From the NCBI GenBank assembly GCA_024233115.1, contig JACKQB010000002.1, forward strand, positions 372,001 to 436,000: a DNA stretch of 64,000 bases. Reading direction: 5' to 3'. The notes under the pieces were generated by a model, which saw nothing but the letters and a program-made list of their open reading frames with translations, ran no database searches and had not been told where the DNA came from. Source of the stretch: Akkermansiaceae bacterium (GTDB lineage Bacteria > Verrucomicrobiota > Verrucomicrobiia > Verrucomicrobiales > Akkermansiaceae). The position numbers were made by a program, and so were the translations under genes. Shown piece by piece: positions 27,654 through 37,600 of the stretch. Position 1 is the stretch's first letter; each line of letters begins with the position of its first letter.

Positions 27654-29182
27654 ACAACGCCGTCTTTGAGTCCAACCTGTCCCGCGCCCTCGACCGCGAC
27701 CTGTCGCCCGGGGAGTTTGCTGACTTGGAGCGGCACCTCATCGCTTCCCGGGAAGCACGGCTCCGCTACATGGAATACGTTGATCTCCATACCGTACTCG
27801 ATCTGGAACTTCAAAACGCGGCTCCTCAGCAACCCGGCAAATCCAAAGTTATCGATGTGACGCACATCGACCGCAGGCAAAAACGCCGCGCACTCCGTAT
27901 CGGCCTGCTTTCCGCCGCTGCTATTCTGATCATTGGCTTGATCTCGATGCATTTGTTCTCAGTGCGGGAAAAAGAGCCTGCTCTGACTTTTCAAACCTCC
28001 CCCGGCGCTCAGTTCGCGCTGACCCACGATGGCTCCAGCGAGGCACCAGAGGGGTTGGTTTTGGAAAAAAACTCCCGCCTCCAGCTTTCCCATGGTACGG
28101 CAGAGCTCACATTCGCATCAGGCGTCAAATCCATCATCATGGCACCCGCCGACATGACCCTGTATGACGATGACACCCTCTTTCTCAGCAGAGGAACCGC
28201 GTGGTTCCAAGTCCCCAAGGGCGCCGAAGGATTCACCGTGAAAACGCAGGATCTCAATATCGTCGATCTGGGCACCGAGTTTGGCGTGGTGGCCGAACCG
28301 GCAGCACATGATGAAGTGCATGTCCTGAAGGGAAAAGTGGCAGTGACAGCCACACGCCCGCATAGCGAACCGGCGACCCTTGAAGCCGGTGAATCCCGCC
28401 GGATCGACCCCCAGGGGCGCCTGGCCACCATCCCAAGCAGGGAAACTCCCTTTGTCACTTTTTTGCCCAAGCCACCGCCCTTTCTTCATTGGTCGTTTGA
28501 CGGCGACGATCCGTTCCAACCGGATGGGTCACTACCTGCAGTCAAAACGATCCGTGCCCAACCCGTTCAGAGTGACTCAAGACCGGCGGCGCAACGAATC
28601 GTGCCTGGCAAAAATGGTCAGGGGCTTTTATTCGACGGCAAGGGGGACCACATGAAAACCAATTGGAGGGGTATCCTCGGGCGTGAACCTCGTTCGGTCG
28701 CCTGCTGGATCAAAATCCACCCCACCGACCAACACGGCTGGGCGCCTATCGTTGAATGGGGCAAAATGTCCGGGAATGGCTATTGGCGATTCCGTGTCTC
28801 AAAGGATGAATCCCACCCAAAACGGGCTGTGCTCAGACTTGGACTAGGCCAAACCTGGTTTGATGGTCAAAGCAATCTCGCGGATGGAAAATGGCATCAT
28901 GTCGCCGTAGTGGACCCAGGAAACATAAACCAAGCTGGAGATCCCGACATCAGGTTTTATGTCGATGGTGAGGAAGAGCCAGCGATGCGTGCAAAAAACT
29001 CCAAGGCAGTTCATCAACGTGAAACCAAAGAGGGATTACCGATGATTCTGGGTGTTCATCACATACCTTTGCAAGCACCTTACCATGCTTGTTTCAACGG
29101 CATGATCGATGAGCTGTTTGTTTTCAGAGCCACACTCACCCCAGGTTACGTTAAAAAAATCATGCGGACGCATCAGCCGTAA
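27650..29182 (+). CDS. FecR-domain membrane regulator with C-terminal LamG domain (cassette 2)
   Basis: Translation from GTG at 27650 gives 510 residues. The cytoplasmic N-terminus (LSPGEFADLERHLIASREAR) resembles that of the cassette 1 regulator. One membrane helix spans about 84-103 (IGLLSAAAILIIGLISMHLF). The FecR domain (about 115-250) is well kept, with SRLQLSHGTAELTF, IVDLGTEFGVVAEP and HVLKGKVAVTA. A LamG domain follows at about 275-505 (RSVACWIKIHPTDQ, DGKWHHVAVVDPGN, IRFYVDGEEEP, GMIDELFVFRATL). It is a likely anti-sigma factor for the overlapping sigma gene, sensing a polymer or cell-surface signal through LamG. Confidence 0.88.
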   Translation: MNNAVFESNLSRALDRDLSPGEFADLERHLIASREARLRYMEYVDLHTVLDLELQNAAPQQPGKSKVIDVTHIDRRQKRRALRIGLLSAAAILIIGLISMHLFSVREKEPALTFQTSPGAQFALTHDGSSEAPEGLVLEKNSRLQLSHGTAELTFASGVKSIIMAPADMTLYDDDTLFLSRGTAWFQVPKGAEGFTVKTQDLNIVDLGTEFGVVAEPAAHDEVHVLKGKVAVTATRPHSEPATLEAGESRRIDPQGRLATIPSRETPFVTFLPKPPPFLHWSFDGDDPFQPDGSLPAVKTIRAQPVQSDSRPAAQRIVPGKNGQGLLFDGKGDHMKTNWRGILGREPRSVACWIKIHPTDQHGWAPIVEWGKMSGNGYWRFRVSKDESHPKRAVLRLGLGQTWFDGQSNLADGKWHHVAVVDPGNINQAGDPDIRFYVDGEEEPAMRAKNSKAVHQRETKEGLPMILGVHHIPLQAPYHACFNGMIDELFVFRATLTPGYVKKIMRTHQP

Positions 29183-29257
29183 CCTCCAAAACCCAACAAC
29201 TTTCCTCCTTGACTGGATCCGCCAAACAAAATGAAGACAAACAAAACAAAATAGCAC

Positions 29258-30070
29258 ATGATAAAACAAAATACAATGATAGTACTACTGGGCCTGACAT
29301 CGTCAGGTTTCGCCGCGTCAATTAGTGTGAATTTTTCACCCGATGCCTCTGTGGATAATCAAGCCGTAGATTCAGGTGAAACATCCATTGTTGGCATTAC
29401 TGGAACCGAAGCCATAGACGGCTCTAAATGGAATAATATTAAGCTCAGGGCCAGCGGCGCCGGTGCTCCTGATGTATTCATAACTACTACCCAAGGAGGG
29501 AATCACATCGATTTGATTGATTCCTCGGGGGGAGATGCTGGTGTCGATCTAACATCCAGTGGCACGTTGAATTCCAACTATGCAAACGTCAGCTCACCTA
29601 AACAAGGTTTGACTGGTGATGCCGGATTAATGCAAGGCTACCTCGCTCTCAACGATACAGAAACCATATCACTCACAGGTCTCTCCGCTTGGGCACCGAA
29701 TGGTTACAAGGTTTACGCCGCGTTTGATATCGGGGGAAATGAAACGCATGGGATATCTATGGGCGATGGCGTAACCAGTGCCCTCTACTGGACTGCCAAC
29801 TCCTCCGCGACTGACTCTGACCCCGATAATGATGGAGTCATGACCTGGAAGCAAACCACCGCAACCACGTCGGGAACTGCGGTTACGGATGCCAACTGGG
29901 CGGTTTATGGCACCTTCACGGGGGATACCCTCACCATCTCAGGCACCGATAACGGATCGCGTTCTGCCCTTAGCGGCTTCCAAGTTGTCGCGCTGCCTGT
30001 GCCTGAACCATCCTCCGCAGCCCTGCTGGGACTCGGCTGCCTCGCTCTTGTCATCCGCAGGCGCAAGTAG
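29258..30070 (+). CDS. PEP-CTERM protein whose domain is duplicated in the next gene (cassette 2)
   Basis: The 270-residue protein has a signal peptide (MIKQNTMIVLLGLTSSGFAA), one beta-rich domain (SISVNFSPDASVDNQ, GSKWNNIKLRASGAGAP, TQGGNHIDLIDSSGGDAGV, GYKVYAAFDIG, GTFTGDTLTISGTD) and the tail VPEPSSAALLGLGCLALV with RRRK. The whole domain is closely matched by residues 20-250 of the protein at 30206-32440. Base composition is lower in GC than in neighbouring genes. It lies 75 bp after the FecR-LamG gene, so it may be a direct target of the cassette 2 sigma factor. Molecular function is unknown; surface display or matrix binding is inferred. Confidence 0.85.
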   Translation: MIKQNTMIVLLGLTSSGFAASISVNFSPDASVDNQAVDSGETSIVGITGTEAIDGSKWNNIKLRASGAGAPDVFITTTQGGNHIDLIDSSGGDAGVDLTSSGTLNSNYANVSSPKQGLTGDAGLMQGYLALNDTETISLTGLSAWAPNGYKVYAAFDIGGNETHGISMGDGVTSALYWTANSSATDSDPDNDGVMTWKQTTATTSGTAVTDANWAVYGTFTGDTLTISGTDNGSRSALSGFQVVALPVPEPSSAALLGLGCLALVIRRRK

Positions 30071-30140
30071 GTTATGGAGTGACACGTGCGTCGCAGGAAG
30101 CCATCTAACATGCCACCCTTCGACCCTGTGTCCTCACCCA

Positions 30141-30177
30141 AAGCCTGGCGAGAAACTGATTCTCGTCAGGCTTTTTT
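30141..30177 (+). terminator. Intrinsic terminator between PEP-CTERM gene and esterase gene
   Basis: A 13-bp stem with one G-U pair (30141-30153 and 30160-30172) is followed by TTTTTT. It lies between the PEP-CTERM stop and the esterase start. Confidence 0.88.
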
Positions 30178-30205
30178 CCTTTCGCCATCCCAATCCCTCA
30201 TAGCC

Positions 30206-32440
30206 ATGAAACAAAACTTCGCCCTGCTCACTCTCTGTCTCTCGGTATTGATTGTTTGCTCGTCCGCCCTCGCGGATACGATTAGCGTCAATTTCGGCAT
30301 TACTCTGGACGACGCCAATTCCGTCGATGCAGGAGAAAGCTCCACCGTGGGAATCAATGCTCCCCTTACCCACGACGGTGCATTGTGGAACAACATCTTG
30401 CTCAGACCCTCCGGATATGGCGCGCCAAGCAGTTTTACTTCAGCCACCCAGGGTGCCAATCACATTGATCTCAATGATTCCTCGGGATCGGATTCAGGGG
30501 TTGATCTCACCTCGACTGGCACATTCTACTCAAATTTCGCCAACACAAGTTCTCCCAATCAAGAAAGCACCGGAGACGGCGGCTTGCTGCAAAGCTTCAT
30601 CAATCTCAACAACACAGAAACCATCTCACTCAGTGGTCTGGCAACCTGGGCTCCATACGGATACAAAGTTTACGCTGTATTTGATATCGGCTCCGTTACC
30701 CGCACCTACGCCGTGACCATGACCGACGGAACAACCAGCCAGGCATTCTGGACGGCTGACACCTCGGCAACCGACGCCGACACGGACAACGATGGCGTCA
30801 TTGGTTGGATACCAAGCTCGGCGACCACTTCGGGCACCGCGGTTTCCGATGCCAACTTCGCTGTGTTTGGGGAATTTACCGGGGATACGCTGACCATTTC
30901 CGGTGACGCGGTATCTGGTCGCGCCACCTTGAGCGGGTTTCAAATCGTTGCCCTTACTGAACCACCGGCCACGATTCATTCCTTCACCGCGACCCCCTCA
31001 AGTTTCGATCAAGGTGACACCGTGACGCTCAACTGGGATGTCAGCGATGCCGACTCGGTATCGATCGATCAGGGCATAGGCAGCGTCGGGGCAACAGGCA
31101 CGACGAGCCTCACACCATCTGCCACGACTACCTGGACGCTGACCGCAACGCGTGGAACCAGGGTCACCACCTCCCTGGTCACCGCGACGCTCAGCAAGGG
31201 ACCGATCACGGTTTATTTACTCAGCGGGCAATCCAACATGCAGGGCACGGCCCGCACTTCCATGCTGCCTACAGAGTTGCTCGACATGCCTGAGATCATC
31301 CTCTATGCCGCCGGCAGCGGCGTTTCTAGCAGCATCGCCAGCCAATGGGTGGACCTTCAACCGGCGAACGGTTCCACCTTTGGTCCCGAAATCGGTTTCG
31401 GCGAACGCCTGCGCGACCTCTGCCGTGGCGAAAAAATCGCATTCATCAAGTATGCCGCCAGTGGCAACAGTCTGGAAATCAATTTCAAACCCGGTGCAGA
31501 CACGGCAGATACCACCAACTGGGGCGGCTCGTTCACGGCGATGGTCAACACCTTCAATAGCGGAATCGCTGCCCTGGAAGCCGATGGCTGGCAACCCGTC
31601 ATCCACGGCATGTGCTGGCAACAAGGAGAACAGGATGCCAAGGACGGATTGAATGTCGCCGAATCTAACACAAGCGCTGATGACTATGGCGCCAATCTCG
31701 ACCACTTTATCAACCGAATCCGCGAGCAGTTCGCCGCCCACGCCAGCCCCACGGGCATCCGCTTCGTCCTTGGACAAGTGCTGCCCTATGCCCCTGATGG
31801 CGGAGATGTTGCCACACGCTTTCCCGGTCGTGATCTCGTCCGCCAAGCCCAGCTCGATCTTGATGAAAACTCAGGTGCCGCACTCGCAAAATCCAACACC
31901 GCCACCGTGCCAACCAATAGCACCGAGCACCCGACCCATGCACAAGACGGAGACGAACATAAACCCACTGACGAAGTCCACCTCAACTACGTTGCACAAC
32001 TAGCCCTGGGTAAATCCATGGCCTACAAAATGCTGGGACTAAACCCGCAAACCTACGCAGAGTGGTCATCAAGCCACAATCTATCAGGCGGACAAACGGA
32101 CGACGACGACGATGATGGTGTCGACAACCTAGGCGAGTATCACATGGGATCAGATCCGAAAAGTGGAATCAGCGTGCACCGTCCGACGCCGAGCATAGAA
32201 ACCATCGACAGCATGGACTATCTGACCCTCTCATATCCGCGCAATTTGAATGCACTCGACTTCCAAGGAACCGCCCAGGTTTCGGAAGACTTGGTAAATT
32301 GGAATTTAGATACGGTGCCTGTTTTCATTGAGTCTGAAACAAGCAACGACGGCACCGCCACCATCAAATACCGCGCACCTTGGGACATGACGGATATTTC
32401 CCACCCTCGCGTTTTCTTGAGATTGCGCATCACGCCGTGA
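30206..32440 (+). CDS. Secreted sialate O-acetylesterase-like (SASA/DUF303) enzyme with PEP-CTERM-partner domain and C-terminal EF-hand module
   Basis: The ATG at 30206 starts a signal peptide (MKQNFALLTLCLSVLIVCSS) and gives 744 residues. Residues about 24-250 are homologous along their whole length to the preceding PEP-CTERM protein (TISVNFGITLDDANS, HIDLNDSSGSDSGVDL, WAPYGYKVYAVFDIG, FTGDTLTISGD). An immunoglobulin-like domain follows (TPSSFDQGDTVTLNWDVSDA). The esterase domain starts with VYLLSGQSNMQGTA, has GMCWQQGEQDA and ends with the Asp-His motif DEVHLNYVAQLALG. After it comes the loop D633-x-D-x-D-G...E644 and a beta module like those of the sulfatase and the GH95-like enzyme. It probably removes acetyl groups from an extracellular polysaccharide; carbohydrate esterase family 6 is one possibility. 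Confidence 0.88.
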   Translation: MKQNFALLTLCLSVLIVCSSALADTISVNFGITLDDANSVDAGESSTVGINAPLTHDGALWNNILLRPSGYGAPSSFTSATQGANHIDLNDSSGSDSGVDLTSTGTFYSNFANTSSPNQESTGDGGLLQSFINLNNTETISLSGLATWAPYGYKVYAVFDIGSVTRTYAVTMTDGTTSQAFWTADTSATDADTDNDGVIGWIPSSATTSGTAVSDANFAVFGEFTGDTLTISGDAVSGRATLSGFQIVALTEPPATIHSFTATPSSFDQGDTVTLNWDVSDADSVSIDQGIGSVGATGTTSLTPSATTTWTLTATRGTRVTTSLVTATLSKGPITVYLLSGQSNMQGTARTSMLPTELLDMPEIILYAAGSGVSSSIASQWVDLQPANGSTFGPEIGFGERLRDLCRGEKIAFIKYAASGNSLEINFKPGADTADTTNWGGSFTAMVNTFNSGIAALEADGWQPVIHGMCWQQGEQDAKDGLNVAESNTSADDYGANLDHFINRIREQFAAHASPTGIRFVLGQVLPYAPDGGDVATRFPGRDLVRQAQLDLDENSGAALAKSNTATVPTNSTEHPTHAQDGDEHKPTDEVHLNYVAQLALGKSMAYKMLGLNPQTYAEWSSSHNLSGGQTDDDDDDGVDNLGEYHMGSDPKSGISVHRPTPSIETIDSMDYLTLSYPRNLNALDFQGTAQVSEDLVNWNLDTVPVFIESETSNDGTATIKYRAPWDMTDISHPRVFLRLRITP

Positions 32441-32653
32441 AGGGAATGCCTCATCTTTCCTCGCGCAGTATGAAATGACTCCATTCCCCATGGTTCTGGT
32501 TTGGTTGGTGCGTTGAGCGGCTCGACCCTGCTCCATAAACATCCCCCGCCCGCCTCCCATGCCACACCTGCACTGATGCGCCGCCGATGCCGCTTGCGCA
32601 AGCGTTCACCGGCGTGTAGTCTGGGAATCCTACAACACAAAACCAACACCACC

Positions 32654-33037
32654 GTGAAACATCTACCCAACATTGCCGGCGCCCTGCTCGGGCTTGCCTT
32701 CCTCGTCTTCGGCCTGAACCATTTCCTGCACTTTCTCGGCATGCAGGGAGGGCCGTCCGGCCCGCACGCCGCCGCATTTTTCGGCTCCATCGCCCAAAGC
32801 GGCTACCTCGATTTCATCAAGGTCTGTGAAATCGCCGGCGCCATCCTCGTCGCCATTCCCAAAACACGCAACATCGGCCTGCTTGTGCTCGGCCCGATCG
32901 TCATCAACATCATCGTCATCAATATCATGATCAAGGGCCACGGCGGTGTCTTCGCCCCTCCCGTGGTCGCCATCTCCGTGCTGTCCGCCTACCTGCTGTG
33001 GGTCGGCCGCAAAAAATTCACCGACTTGCTCAACTGA
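32654..33037 (+). CDS. Small DoxX-like inner-membrane protein
   Basis: I place the start at GTG 32654 (VKHLPNIAGALLGLAFLVFG), giving 127 residues; upstream in-frame sequence is Arg/Pro-rich and not conserved-looking. Four hydrophobic segments are visible: IAGALLGLAFLVFGLNHFL, VCEIAGAILVAIP, LLVLGPIVINIIVINIMI and VVAISVLSAYLLWVG. The length and the helix pattern fit the DoxX/DoxD-like group, whose roles are poorly known. It converges on the GH4 gene with only 9 bp between stops. Confidence 0.7.
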   Translation: MKHLPNIAGALLGLAFLVFGLNHFLHFLGMQGGPSGPHAAAFFGSIAQSGYLDFIKVCEIAGAILVAIPKTRNIGLLVLGPIVINIIVINIMIKGHGGVFAPPVVAISVLSAYLLWVGRKKFTDLLN

Positions 33038-33046
33038 GCCGCCCGC

Positions 33047-34399
33047 TCAGTGGTATCCGGGCAGCCATTCGCTGTGGGCCTCGATCAGGTCGTCGCAGAG
33101 GGAGACCATCTCATCGAGCGAGAGCTCGGAGCCGGTGTGCGGATCGAGCATCGCCGCCTGATAGATATGCTCGCGCTTGCGGGTGGCCGCCGCCTCGATG
33201 GTGAGTAGCTGGCTGTTGATGTTCGTCCGGTTCAGCGCGGCGCATTGCTCGGGAAGCGCCCCCACCGCCTGCGGTGTCAGGCCGCGGGCATCGGCCACAA
33301 CCGGCACCTCCACACAAGCGTTCTCCGGCAGGTTGGTAATGAGTCCCCCGGTGTTGAGGACATTCCCCGCAAAGGTGAACGGCACCCCCGTTTCGATTCC
33401 CTCGATGATATACGAGCCATACTCCTTGCTGCGCACATGCACCGGCTCCTCGCTGAGCAGCTTCTCGCTCTGCTCCCTCCACTTGGCAATCTGGTTGACA
33501 CAGCGGCGCGGGTATTCATCCAGCGGGATGTTGAACTCATCAATGAGATGGGGGTGGGTGCGTTTGATCCAGTAGGGCGTGTACTCCGCATTGTGCTCGG
33601 ACGACTCGGTGATGTAGTAACCGAAGTGGAGCATCATCTGGAGACGCACCATGTCGGTGGATTTCTCCTCCTTCGGTGCGGCGCGCCAGCGGCCAAGCTT
33701 CTCCCTGGCCAGGGATTTGATCCCGGGATAGAGGTCGTTGCCGTTTTCGTCCTTCAGATCTAACAACCAAGCCATGTGGTTGATACCGGCGATGCGGGGC
33801 ACCATGGCGTCCGGGTCCCTGTCCTCCTTTTCGATCCCAAGCGCCTTGAAGAGATCGGAAACGCAGGACTGCACGGAGTGGCAGAGACCCACGGTTTTGA
33901 CCTGTGTGTGCCGCAGCATGTATCCCGTCAGCGCGCACATCGGGTTGGTGTAGTTCAACAACAGGGCACCGGGACAGACGCTTTGCATGTCACGCGCAAA
34001 ATCATCCATCACCGGGATGGTTCTCAAGGCGCGGAAAATCCCCCCGATCCCCAGGGTGTCGGCGATGGTTTGCCGCAGACCATATTTTTTCGGAATTTCA
34101 AAATCGGTCACCGTACACGGCTCATAGCCGCCGACCTGGATCGCATTGACCACGTACCCGGCGCCCTCGAGCGCAGCCTGACGTTGGTCGGTTCCCAGGA
34201 ACTTGCGCACGGTCGCCCGCGATGCATTGAGCGCCTCGTTGAGGCGTGATATCAGCCGATAGGATTCATCCAGCCGCCGGGCATCGATGTCGTAGAGCGC
34301 GATCTCCACGTCATGCAGGGCGGGCGACACCATACAGTCACCGAGGATGTTTTTCGCAAAAATGGTGCTGCCCGCACCCATGAAAGTAATTTTGGCCAT
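33047..34399 (-). CDS. melA: GH4 alpha-galactosidase (MelA/LplD-like), NAD- and Mn-dependent
   Basis: The 450-residue protein begins MAKITFMGAGSTIFAKNILGD, the GH4 Rossmann dinucleotide loop in the form seen in E. coli MelA. The metal ligands are Cys173 in VGLCHSVQ and His208 in GINHMAW. NYTNPMCALT is a conserved substrate-loop motif. GH4 enzymes work by an oxidation-elimination-reduction cycle that needs NAD and Mn(II). The Cys-His-Ser-Val context fits alpha-galactosidase or galacturonidase members rather than 6-phospho-glucosidases. No signal peptide, so cytoplasmic. It is divergent from the large GH105 fusion at 34680, suggesting uptake and intracellular cleavage of products released there. 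Confidence 0.88.
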   Translation of the reverse strand: MAKITFMGAGSTIFAKNILGDCMVSPALHDVEIALYDIDARRLDESYRLISRLNEALNASRATVRKFLGTDQRQAALEGAGYVVNAIQVGGYEPCTVTDFEIPKKYGLRQTIADTLGIGGIFRALRTIPVMDDFARDMQSVCPGALLLNYTNPMCALTGYMLRHTQVKTVGLCHSVQSCVSDLFKALGIEKEDRDPDAMVPRIAGINHMAWLLDLKDENGNDLYPGIKSLAREKLGRWRAAPKEEKSTDMVRLQMMLHFGYYITESSEHNAEYTPYWIKRTHPHLIDEFNIPLDEYPRRCVNQIAKWREQSEKLLSEEPVHVRSKEYGSYIIEGIETGVPFTFAGNVLNTGGLITNLPENACVEVPVVADARGLTPQAVGALPEQCAALNRTNINSQLLTIEAAATRKREHIYQAAMLDPHTGSELSLDEMVSLCDDLIEAHSEWLPGYH

Positions 34400-34679
34400 G
34401 TTTCTGTGTCGTTGCTTCCGGTTCAGAATTGCCGAATCACCAGCTTTGGAAAAGCTCTATTTTTAACTGGTAATCAATGACACCTGGTTTCTGCTCCACG
34501 CCGCTGCCTGACCCGGGAAAAAATAGCCAGCTCCCCCAGACTTACCTATGCGGCACCCAGGTATCGCGGCGATGAACGAGCCTAGCTTTATCCATATATG
34601 AACAACTGTCATGTGTTCTGTTGCCGATGAAATGAGCCATAGGCACCTGCCGTATCCGTGGTATACAGATCATCTCATC

Positions 34680-37600
34680 ATGAAATTCCACCACCTTCTC
34701 GTCGCCGCACTGATAGCTTCCAGCGCGTGGTCGCCTGCCGCTCCCACAGCCGAAAATGTGCTTCATGAAATGAAGCGGGTCGCCGACTGGCAGATTGCCA
34801 ATCCATCCAAGCATCATATCACCGACTGGACACAGGCACCCTTTTTTCTGGGCCTGTATAACTTACACCAGGTGTCACAGGAGCAGAAATACCTGGACTC
34901 CCTGGTTACCTTCGGGAAAAGGGCCAAGTTCGGTCCGGGTCGCCGTATCACCCATGCTGACGATCACGCCGTGTTGCAAGCATGGTTAGAGCTTTACCAG
35001 CTCAACGGGGGGATGGAGCGACTGACACCCTCGATCGACCATTTTCCAAAAATCATCAACGCCCTGAAAGACAGCCCGCCTGCGTCTGTTAGTGGCGGCA
35101 CATTCACCTGGTGCTGGTGTGACGCCTTGTTTATGTCGCCTGCTGCGTGGACCCAGCTTTCGCATATCACGGGGGATCAGAAATATCTGATTTGGGCCGA
35201 CCGCGAGTGGTGGACATGTACCGACGTTCTTTACGATCCTGCCGAGTGTCTCTATTACCGCGACAACCGCTTTTTTGGCAAGAAAACCGAAACGGGGAAA
35301 AAGGTTTTCTGGGCGCGAGGCAATGGCTGGGTCGTGGGTGGCCTTGTCCACATGCTTGATTATCTTCCAGCGGACCATCCATCCCGTGGGCGCTATCTAG
35401 CCCTCTATCACGATATGATGTATGCCTTGCTCAAGCTGCAACATGCTGATGGCCTCTGGCGCACGAGTTTGCTCGATCCACAGGCAGCTGTTGGCGAATC
35501 AAGTGGCTCGTCGTTTTTTGTCTACGGCATGGCCTGGGGACTCAACCGGGGACTGTTACCGGCTGACAAGTTCCGTCCAGCTGTCGATAAAGGATGGACC
35601 GCCCTTTGTGGTAATATCCAGCCGACGGGGATGTTAGGCTACGTGCAGGAAATAGGCGACCAGCCTGGAGCCTCGGGGCCGGAATCCACCGAGGTCTATG
35701 GCTCGGGTGCATTCCTGCTCGCAGGGTCTGAAATCATCCGGATGGTCGATCCCACCAAACGGCGCAAAAACCTGGCCGATTTCACCGGCGTCAAACTACC
35801 TGCACACTACGCCCCCGAACCGCCACGTGTCGTGGTCCGGCATGTGCCCGAACGCGCGGATGACTTTGCCTGGGAAAACGACCTCATTGCCTTCCGCACC
35901 TATGGCCCGGCCCTGCGTGATGGAGCCGAGGACAGTGGCTTCGACGCTTGGCTCAAGCGCGTCCCCTACCCGGTTATTGATAAATGGTATATCGAGGACA
36001 CCACTCCGCTCCTGCATACGAAAAAGGGCAAAAGCTACCACCAGGACCAAGGTGAAGGCTACGATGGCTACAAGGTGGGCAATACCCGCGGCTGTGGCGG
36101 CATTTCCGTCTGGGACAATGGCAAACTCCATAACTCAAACACCTATGTGGGATACAAAATCATCTCACACACCATGGACCGTGCCATTTTCGACCTCTAT
36201 TATGCCAGCACCTTCCATGGCAAGCAGCTGCGCGAAACCAAACGTATTACGCTGGTCATGGGGCAGCGGTTGTTCCAGTCGGAGTCCCGCTTCACCATCG
36301 ATGGCATACCCGCCCAGTTGGATGTTGCCATCGGCCTCAAACATCAAGCCACTGGAACCCAGGCGCTTTCATCGTTGAAAACAGGCGTTCTCTCCATTTG
36401 GGAAAAGCTCGATGGCCTTGGGTTCGGGCAAGCCGTCGTCATCGATCCGGCTGCTGTTGAAAAAATGATCCGGCATACGGATGCCGAAGGACAGGAGCAG
36501 TCGCTCTGCCTCGCACGCACGGACGAGTCCGGCTACATCCGCTGGTTCTCTGGTTATGGCTGGGAAGGCCAGGGCGAAATCACCAGCGATACGTTGTGGC
36601 AGGATTACCTGGGCGCGTTCGCCGCAAGCTTTACCCAAAAACCATTTTCGGATCATCACCAGTCACTCAAAGTCCATACACTCAGCCCACCCGTTGATCC
36701 GATGGCTCCAGCACCTGTTGATGAAGTGCCCGGCGCAACATTGATCAAGCCTAACGGCGGCTGGTGTTGGTACCAGGCCCCCCGGGCGATTGTCACCAAA
36801 GATGGCAAAGTCGTCTTTACAAGCATCTCCGGGGACAGCTTTGCAGGTCTCGATGCGGGCGACCTCTGGGCGACCTCATGGGACCCGCAGTCCGGTAAGA
36901 CCGAGCACTTCGAGCTCCACGATCAATTCCAGTGTGACGACCACGATGTGGCGGCTCTGTTGGAACGCCCGGATGGCAGCATTCTCGCCGTTTATGGAAA
37001 ACACGGCTCCGACCATCTCCTCCGATCGAGAACAACAAGCGAGGCAGGCCAAATCTCTGCCTGGTCAAAGGAAAGGACCTACGATGTTGGCGCCGGCTAC
37101 TGTTACTCCAATGTTTTCCGGCTCAGTGAAGAACATGGCCGTATCTACAACTTCTCGCGCACCCATGGCCGCAATCCCAACTGCACATTCTCAGACGACA
37201 CTGGCCAATCCTGGAAACCCGGATGGAGACTCCTGCATTGGGCGAAAAGTGACTACGTCAAACATCCGAAATACACAGGAACCGATGGTGCCCGCCCCTA
37301 CCTTCGCTACGCATCGGACAACACAAGCAAAATCCATTTCATCACCACTGAGGATCACCCAAGGGCATTTGATAATTCCATTTACCACGGCTATTACCAG
37401 GCGGGCAAGCTCCACCAGTCCGATGGCAAGGTGCTCAGCGAGCCTGGCTCAGCAAACCCAGCACGCCTAACCCCCCAGTCATTTACCCGCGTTTTCGCAG
37501 GAGACAAGGACAAGGTGGCCTGGACAACCGATCTGGAACTCGATCAAAAGGGATACCCATACGCCGCATTCTCTGTGCAAGTGGATGGTGCCCAATCACG

